A DNA stretch of 38,078 bases from an uncultured Pelagibacteraceae bacterium (GTDB taxonomy: Bacteria > Pseudomonadota > Alphaproteobacteria > Pelagibacterales > Pelagibacteraceae), in the NCBI GenBank assembly GCA_902583635.1, contig CACHWJ010000008.1, forward strand, positions 1 through 38,078, given 5' to 3'. A program made the position numbers and the translations under genes. Under the pieces are notes generated by a model. The model was given only the letters and a program-made list of their open reading frames with translations. It was not told where the DNA came from and ran no database searches. Positions 32,452 to 38,078 of the stretch are shown here, in pieces; the first letter of the stretch is position 1, and each line of letters starts with the position of its first letter.

Positions 32452-33775
32452 AGATCAAGACAGAATTTTTAAAAATTTGTATAATGATATGGGTGCAGAT
32501 GTTAAATCTGCTCAGACAAGAGGTGATTGGGTAAATACTTCAGAATTGATAGCAAAAGGAAGAGATTGGATCATTAATGAAGTAAAAGATTCGCAACTTA
32601 GAGGAAGAGGGGGTGCTGGATTTCCTACAGGTTTAAAATGGTCATTTGCTCCTAAAGAAGTCGGATCTAGACCTCATTATTTAGTTATTAATGCAGACGA
32701 GTCGGAACCAGGTACCTGCAAAGATAGGGATATTCTGAGATTTGAGCCTCACAAATTAATCGAAGGATGTCTAATAGCCTCTTATGCAGTTCAAGCTCAT
32801 GTTTGTTATATTTATATTAGAGGTGAATATTTTATAGAGGGTCAAAAATTACAACTAGCTATTGATGAAGCTTATGAAAAAAATTTAATTGGAAAAAATG
32901 CTGCTGGAACTGGATGGGATTTGGATATCTATATTCACTATGGAGCAGGTGCTTATATTTGTGGAGAAGAAACAGCTTTACTTGAAAGTATAGAAGGTAA
33001 AAAAGGTCAACCAAGATTAAAGCCTCCTTTTCCAGCATTGATTGGACTTTATGGATGCCCAACAATTATTAATAATGTTGAAACGATAGCTGTTGTTCCA
33101 ACAATTCTTAGAAGAGGTGGAAAATGGTTTTCTTCGCTAGGTAGAGAAAAAAACACAGGTACAAAAATTTTTTGTATTTCAGGTAATGTGAATAATCCAT
33201 GTAATGTTGAGGAAGAAATGAATATTCCTTTAAAAGAATTAATTGAGGTGCACGCTGGAGGAGTTATTGGCGGATGGGAAAATTTACAAGCTGTAATTCC
33301 GGGTGGTTCATCGATGCCACTAATACCAAAAGAAAAATGTGAGACATTGACCATGGACTTTGATTCACTAATGGCAGAAAAAAGTGGATTAGGAACTGCT
33401 GGAATTGTGGTTATTAACAAGGACCAGGACATTATTAAATGTATGGCAAGGATAGCTAGATTTTATAAACATGAAAGTTGTGGACAATGTACGCCATGTA
33501 GAGAGGGATCAGGATGGATGTGGAGAATGCTGGAGCGAATGGCAAAAGGGGAGGCTACTAAAGACGAAGTAGATATGCTTGGTGATGTAACAAACCAAAT
33601 TGCTGGCCATACTATTTGTGCATTTGGTGAAGGATCATCATGGCCTGTACAAGGATTGTTAAGGCATTTTAAAAAAGAAATCGAGGAAAGAAATAATTTA
33701 GATCCTATTGTTCAGAAAAAAAATAATATACCTTATTTGGTTGACCAACATTTATTAGATAAAAAAAATGCCTAG
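32444..33775 (+). CDS. nuoF: NADH-quinone oxidoreductase subunit F
   Basis: 443 residues. The NADH/FMN motif [10 protein letters not shown] is at 54-63, [12 protein letters not shown] at 84-95 and [16 protein letters not shown] at 167-182. Cluster N3 is bound by Cys346, 349, 352 and 392. NuoF is the NADH-oxidising site. Its end overlaps nuoG by 8 bases. Confidence 0.97.
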   Translation: MLKDQDRIFKNLYNDMGADVKSAQTRGDWVNTSELIAKGRDWIINEVKDSQLRGRGGAGFPTGLKWSFAPKEVGSRPHYLVINADESEPGTCKDRDILRFEPHKLIEGCLIASYAVQAHVCYIYIRGEYFIEGQKLQLAIDEAYEKNLIGKNAAGTGWDLDIYIHYGAGAYICGEETALLESIEGKKGQPRLKPPFPALIGLYGCPTIINNVETIAVVPTILRRGGKWFSSLGREKNTGTKIFCISGNVNNPCNVEEEMNIPLKELIEVHAGGVIGGWENLQAVIPGGSSMPLIPKEKCETLTMDFDSLMAEKSGLGTAGIVVINKDQDIIKCMARIARFYKHESCGQCTPCREGSGWMWRMLERMAKGEATKDEVDMLGDVTNQIAGHTICAFGEGSSWPVQGLLRHFKKEIEERNNLDPIVQKKNNIPYLVDQHLLDKKNA

Positions 33776-35798
33776 ATTAAAAGTAAACGACATTGAAATT
33801 GAGGTAGAAGACGGTTTAACGGTTCTACAAGCGTGTGAAAAAGCTGGAGCAGAAATTCCTAGGTTTTGTTATCACGAAAAATTATCAATAGCAGGTAACT
33901 GTCGAATGTGTTTAGTTGAAATGGAAAAATCTCCTAAACCAATAGCTTCTTGTGCAATGCCTGCTGCTGAGGGAATGAATATTAAAACTAACACTCCTTT
34001 TGTTGAAAAAGCTAGAAAAGGAGTTATGGAATTTTTATTAGCTAACCATCCTTTAGATTGCCCAGTATGTGACCAAGGTGGTGAGTGTGACCTTCAAGAC
34101 CAGTCTATGTTTTATGGAGTAGATAAATCACGATTTAAAGAGAACAAAAGAGCTGTACCAGAAAAACATATGGGACCATTAATTAAGACACAAATGACAA
34201 GATGTATACATTGTACTCGATGCGTAAGATTTGCGACTGAAGTTGCTGGAGTGTCTGAGTTAGGAGCAATTGGTAGAGGTGAGGATATGCAAATTACAAC
34301 GTATTTGGAGCAGTCAATGCAATCAGAGTTGTCAGCAAATGTAATAGATCTTTGTCCGGTGGGTGCCCTAACATCAAAACCTTATGTCTTTGAGGCAAGA
34401 CCTTGGGAACTTAAAAAAACAGAGACTGTCGATGTGATGGACGCTGTTGGATCAAATGTAAGAGTAGATACTTATGATTGGGAAGTGAAAAGAGTTTTGC
34501 CGATAATTAATGAGGATATAAATGAAGAGTGGATTTCAGACAAAACAAGATACGCCTGCGATGGTTTATTAAATCAAAGGCTAGACACACCTTTTATTAA
34601 ATATAATGGCAAATTTGAGAAAGCATCATGGAGTGAGGTTTTTAAAATTATTAAGTCAAAATTTGAAAATTCATCAAAAGATAAAGTTTGTGGTTTTGTT
34701 GGAGACTTAACCAACATGGAGACAGGTTATATTTTCAAGGAGTTTTTTGATAGAACTTTAAACAATAACAACTACGACTCAAGATCAGATAACAGATTTA
34801 TAGATAACTCTGAAAGAGAGAATTATATATTTAATTCTTCTATAAATGGAATTGAAGATGCTGATTTAATATTTTTGATTGGAGCAAATCCTAGATATGA
34901 AGCTACAATCTTAAATGCTAGAATTAGAAAAGCCTTTGTAAATAATAATACAAAAGTAATTTCATTGAATGATGTAGGCGATCTAACTTATCCTTATAAG
35001 AATTTAGATGGTCAAACTCAAACCATTAAAAATATTTTTGAAGGGTCTGAAGAAATATCTAAAGAAATTATTCGCGCAATTAAACCAATGATTATAATTG
35101 GTGAGTCTTTACTAAAATTTAATTCAGCAGAACATTTACTTAATTTAATTAAAAATTTTTTGAAGATAAATAATAAATTTACAGACGATTGGAATCCGTT
35201 AAATATTTTATCTTGTGATGCAGCGACAGTTGGTAATTTTGATCTAGGAATATTAAATAGAGAAAAAAATTTATTGGAGGAATTAAAATCTAATAAATTC
35301 GAAATTATTTTTTTGGTTGGACAAGATAATTTAGAGTTTGATAAAAAAGATGAATTCATAATTTATCAAGGAAGTCATGGAGACAAGGGAGCAGAAATTG
35401 CAGATATAATTTTACCTGGTTCAGCTTATACAGAACAGGATGGTTTTTTTACAAATCTAGAGGGAAAAATACAAAAAGCATATAAAGCATCTTACCCTCC
35501 AGGAGAAGCCAAAGAAGATTGGCAAATTGTAAATGAGTTAGCTGAAGTCATGAGTAATCGTAAATTATTTAACGATAAAGAAGAATTAGAAAGTAGCATG
35601 TTTAATTATCTAAAACTTCAACAAGAAAAACGAAAAGCTAAATATAAAGAAAAAATAAATTTGGAATTTCAAAATGAAAAATTAAATATACAATTAAAAG
35701 ATTATTATTTTTCAAATGTTATTGCTAGATCTTCAAAAACTATGATTGAATGTAACAACTCTAAATTAAATATCAAATCAACAGGAACAGAGGGGTAG
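33768..35798 (+). CDS. nuoG: NADH-quinone oxidoreductase subunit G
   Basis: 676 residues. The N-terminal ferredoxin-like domain has 2Fe-2S ligands Cys34, 45, 48 and 62. The His-containing N5 site is His94, Cys98, Cys101 and Cys107, and the N4-type site is Cys146, 149, 152 and 196. The C-terminal molybdopterin-oxidoreductase-like domain is short and lacks the extra N7 cluster cysteines of E. coli. The length and layout fit alphaproteobacterial and mitochondrial-type NuoG. The C-terminal half is Lys/Asn-rich and less conserved. Confidence 0.96.
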   Translation: MPRLKVNDIEIEVEDGLTVLQACEKAGAEIPRFCYHEKLSIAGNCRMCLVEMEKSPKPIASCAMPAAEGMNIKTNTPFVEKARKGVMEFLLANHPLDCPVCDQGGECDLQDQSMFYGVDKSRFKENKRAVPEKHMGPLIKTQMTRCIHCTRCVRFATEVAGVSELGAIGRGEDMQITTYLEQSMQSELSANVIDLCPVGALTSKPYVFEARPWELKKTETVDVMDAVGSNVRVDTYDWEVKRVLPIINEDINEEWISDKTRYACDGLLNQRLDTPFIKYNGKFEKASWSEVFKIIKSKFENSSKDKVCGFVGDLTNMETGYIFKEFFDRTLNNNNYDSRSDNRFIDNSERENYIFNSSINGIEDADLIFLIGANPRYEATILNARIRKAFVNNNTKVISLNDVGDLTYPYKNLDGQTQTIKNIFEGSEEISKEIIRAIKPMIIIGESLLKFNSAEHLLNLIKNFLKINNKFTDDWNPLNILSCDAATVGNFDLGILNREKNLLEELKSNKFEIIFLVGQDNLEFDKKDEFIIYQGSHGDKGAEIADIILPGSAYTEQDGFFTNLEGKIQKAYKASYPPGEAKEDWQIVNELAEVMSNRKLFNDKEELESSMFNYLKLQQEKRKAKYKEKINLEFQNEKLNIQLKDYYFSNVIARSSKTMIECNNSKLNIKSTGTEG

Positions 35799-36797
35799 AT
35801 GGAATATTTAGGCATATTGTTTGATCAAGTTTATAAAATTCTTTTTTTATTAGTTCCGGTTTTAGTATCTGTTGCCATGGTAGTGTGGCTTGATCGTAGG
35901 GTGTGGGCTTTTGTTCAAAAGAGACAAGGACCAAATGTAGTTGGACCTTTTGGTCTTTTACAAACAATTGCTGACGCATTAAAGTATATTTTTAAAGAAA
36001 TTATTATCCCATCAAGTTCGAATAAAGTAATTTTTATTCTTGCACCAATTGTAACAATGACATTAGCTTTAATTGCTTGGGCGGTAATTCCATTTAGCGC
36101 AACGCAAGTGTTAGCTGATATAAATGTTGGTGTTCTTTATTTATTTGCTGTTTCATCTCTAGGTGTTTACGGAATTATAATGGGTGGATGGGCTTCAAAT
36201 TCTAAATATCCTTTCCTTGGAGCAATTAGATCTGCAGCTCAAATGGTATCTTATGAAGTATCTATTGGAGTGATAATTATTAATGTTCTTCTTTGTGTAG
36301 GATCACTTAATTTAAACGATATTGTTTTAGCTCAACAAAACTTATGGTTTGTTATTCCATTATTCCCAATGTTTGTTATTTTTTTTATTTCTGCGTTAGC
36401 TGAAACTAATAGACCTCCATTTGATCTTCCAGAAGCAGAAGCAGAACTGGTCGCTGGTTATCAAACAGAATATTCTGGAATGATGTATGCAATGTTCTGG
36501 CTTGGTGAATATGCTAATATTCTTTTGATGTGTGCAATGGGAGCGATTTTATTTTTGGGTGGATGGCTATCTCCACTGGAAATTTATCCATTTACTTTAG
36601 TGCCAGGACCTGTGTGGTTAGTGTTAAAGATATTACTATTATTTTTGTTGTTTGCTTTAGTTAAAGCAATTGTTCCAAGATACAGATATGACCAATTAAT
36701 GAAATTAGGTTGGAAAGTATTCTTACCATTATCATTAATTTGGGTAGTATTAACAGCCAGTTATCTATTTTATTTTAATCTTCTACCGGTGAATTAA
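35799..36797 (+). CDS. nuoH: NADH-quinone oxidoreductase subunit H
   Basis: 332 residues, about eight membrane segments. Conserved blocks are [49 protein letters not shown] (quinone-site loop with acidic residues) and [13 protein letters not shown]. It joins the peripheral arm to the membrane arm. It starts directly after the nuoG stop. Confidence 0.97.
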   Translation: MEYLGILFDQVYKILFLLVPVLVSVAMVVWLDRRVWAFVQKRQGPNVVGPFGLLQTIADALKYIFKEIIIPSSSNKVIFILAPIVTMTLALIAWAVIPFSATQVLADINVGVLYLFAVSSLGVYGIIMGGWASNSKYPFLGAIRSAAQMVSYEVSIGVIIINVLLCVGSLNLNDIVLAQQNLWFVIPLFPMFVIFFISALAETNRPPFDLPEAEAELVAGYQTEYSGMMYAMFWLGEYANILLMCAMGAILFLGGWLSPLEIYPFTLVPGPVWLVLKILLLFLLFALVKAIVPRYRYDQLMKLGWKVFLPLSLIWVVLTASYLFYFNLLPVN

Positions 36798-36799
36798 TT

Positions 36800-37285
36800 G
36801 TGAAAATATCAAGATTTTTTAAAACTATATTTATGGCAGACTTTGCAAGTGGTCTATACATGGCTGTGAAAGAAGTGTTTAAATCAAAAAAAACTATAAA
36901 TTATCCATTTGAAAAAGGTAAGATAAGTCCTCGTTTTAGAGGAGAGCATGCATTAAGAAGATATCCAAATGGTGAAGAGAGATGTATTGCATGTAAATTA
37001 TGTGAAGCCGTGTGTCCAGCTCAGGCAATAACGATTGAGTCAACTCAAAGAGAAGATGGGAGTAGAAAGACAACCCGTTATGACATTGATATGATGAAAT
37101 GTATTTATTGTGGATTATGCGAAGAGTCTTGCCCTGTAGATGCTATAGTTCAAGGTCCAAACTTTGAATTTTCAACTGAAACAAGAGAAGAACTTTATTA
37201 CACAAAGGATAAACTTCTAGATAACGGTGATAGATGGGAAAATATTTTAGAAGCTAATATTAAAGCCGACAGTCCTCACAGATAA
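36800..37285 (+). CDS. nuoI: NADH-quinone oxidoreductase subunit I
   Basis: 161 residues, with two 4Fe-4S sites: Cys62, 65, 68 plus Cys111, and Cys101, 104, 107 plus Cys72 (clusters N6a and N6b). The start is GTG at 36800, two bases after nuoH. It carries electrons to NuoB. Confidence 0.96.
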   Translation: MKISRFFKTIFMADFASGLYMAVKEVFKSKKTINYPFEKGKISPRFRGEHALRRYPNGEERCIACKLCEAVCPAQAITIESTQREDGSRKTTRYDIDMMKCIYCGLCEESCPVDAIVQGPNFEFSTETREELYYTKDKLLDNGDRWENILEANIKADSPHR

Positions 37286-37287
37286 AA

Positions 37288-37920
37288 ATGATCGCACACT
37301 CCATTTTCTTTTACACATTTTCAATCATAGCTATTGTCTCTGCAATAATGGTTACAGCTTCCAAGAACACAGTTCATTCTGTTTTTTTTTTAATCCTAGA
37401 TTTCATAAGTATTTCATGTCTTTTTATTATGATCGGGGCAGAGTTTTTAGGGATGATAATGCTAATTGTTTATGTAGGAGCTGTAGCGGTTTTATTTTTA
37501 TTTGTTGTAATGATGCTAAATGTTGCTCAACAAAAAAATCAATGGTTTTCATCAGAAGCAAGCTCAAAACATATTCCTGTAGGTCTAATAATAAGCACTC
37601 TTATATTTGTTGAATTAATAATCGTTGTTGGTGGTTGGAAATATAAACCAGATTTGTTTGATATAAATAATTCCTTGGAATTAGCAAAAGTCAGCAACAC
37701 TCATTCTTTAGGACAAGTATTGTACACAGACTATATACATGTTTTTCAAATCAGTGGAATGATTTTGTTGGTTGCTATGATTGGAGCAATTGTTCTTACT
37801 TTTAGAAAAAGAGTGGGTGTAAAAATACAAAGCTATATAAAGCAAATTTCAAGAGAGAGATCTGATGGTGTAAGTGTTTTGAAGGTTGAGTCTAATAAAG
37901 GAGTTAAGATTGATGACTGA
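37288..37920 (+). CDS. nuoJ: NADH-quinone oxidoreductase subunit J
   Basis: 210 residues, five membrane segments. The [29 protein letters not shown] block is the NuoJ signature, including the pi-bulge region of TM3. It ends in a basic soluble tail. Its last 8 bases overlap nuoK. Confidence 0.96.
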   Translation: MIAHSIFFYTFSIIAIVSAIMVTASKNTVHSVFFLILDFISISCLFIMIGAEFLGMIMLIVYVGAVAVLFLFVVMMLNVAQQKNQWFSSEASSKHIPVGLIISTLIFVELIIVVGGWKYKPDLFDINNSLELAKVSNTHSLGQVLYTDYIHVFQISGMILLVAMIGAIVLTFRKRVGVKIQSYIKQISRERSDGVSVLKVESNKGVKIDD

Positions 37921-38078
37921 AATAGGTTTAGGGCATTACTTAACATTAGGAGCAATTATATTTTCAATTGGAATTATTGGTATATTTTTAAACAGAAAAA
38001 ATATTATTGTTATATTAATGAGTATCGAATTGATATTATTAGCTGTTAATATTAATTTAGTTTCTTTTTCAATTTTTC
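37913..38078 (+). CDS. nuoK: NADH-quinone oxidoreductase subunit K (partial, cut by window end)
   Basis: The first 55 codons are present. Two hydrophobic segments with the NuoK pattern [20 protein letters not shown] and then [11 protein letters not shown], where Glu39 corresponds to the conserved proton-channel glutamate. The remaining third of the gene lies beyond the window. Confidence 0.93.
   Translation, partial: MTEIGLGHYLTLGAIIFSIGIIGIFLNRKNIIVILMSIELILLAVNINLVSFSIF

Noticed and set aside
1-38078. CRISPR array, insertion sequence, prophage or integron
   Set aside because: No array of regular repeats, no transposase, integrase or phage gene, and no long terminal inverted repeats were seen in the window.

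Overview
The window looks like a stretch of a streamlined, AT-rich marine alphaproteobacterial genome of the SAR11 / Candidatus Pelagibacter type. This rests on the very low GC content, the tiny or overlapping gene boundaries, transport dominated by TRAP and ABC systems with periplasmic binding proteins, the alphaproteobacterial order tig-clpP-clpX-lon, and a nuoA-K operon directly behind two tRNA genes. The lineage is inferred from these traits; no marker phylogeny was run. I see no insertion sequence, prophage, CRISPR array, rRNA or recognisable transcription factor gene.

Layout. (1) 85-6575: three dehydrogenases (SDR, ALDH, 3-hydroxyisobutyrate dehydrogenase family) followed by a complete TRAP transporter (binding protein, small and large permease). 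This reads as uptake plus stepwise oxidation of an unidentified organic acid or alcohol. (2) 6576-10000: a convergent EamA transporter, then an NCS1-type permease paired with a zinc alcohol dehydrogenase. (3) 9984-11975: a possible 46-residue membrane peptide, a DUF3047 exported protein, a YbgC-like thioesterase and, on the minus strand, a family 4/5-type uracil-DNA glycosylase. (4) 11948-21975: a glycerophosphodiester / glycerol-3-phosphate module. A short FAD-dependent G3P dehydrogenase on the minus strand diverges from ugpB-ugpA-ugpE-ugpE'-ugpC, a cytoplasmic glycerophosphodiesterase, a DUF1868 2H phosphoesterase, glycerol kinase and an exported histidine phosphatase. It carries two tandem, diverged ugpE permease genes. 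(5) 21987-22577: three small genes, two of them on the minus strand, including a DUF1289 protein. (6) 22635-28780: a promoter, tRNA-Leu(UAG), trigger factor, clpP, clpX, lon and a 39-residue membrane peptide (protein folding and quality control). (7) 28813-38078: a promoter, tRNA-Val(UAC), tRNA-Asp(GUC), a tandem repeat region and the complex I operon nuoA to nuoK, cut off within nuoK by the window end.

How it fits together. The Ugp importer would bring glycerophosphodiesters or G3P into the cell. The GDPD enzyme would release G3P, GlpK would phosphorylate free glycerol, and GlpD would oxidise G3P to DHAP, passing electrons to the quinone pool that complex I also feeds. Rho-independent terminators sit directly after each of the two binding-protein genes (dctP and ugpB), before their permease genes, consistent with making binding protein in excess.

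Nothing here is clearly a wholly new biological system. The least conventional parts are the extended ugp island (duplicated ugpE, 2H phosphoesterase, exported phosphatase, GlpD without its C-terminal domain), the NCS1 + alcohol dehydrogenase pair, the unassigned TRAP-linked oxidation pathway, the basic tail on trigger factor and several unannotatable small proteins.
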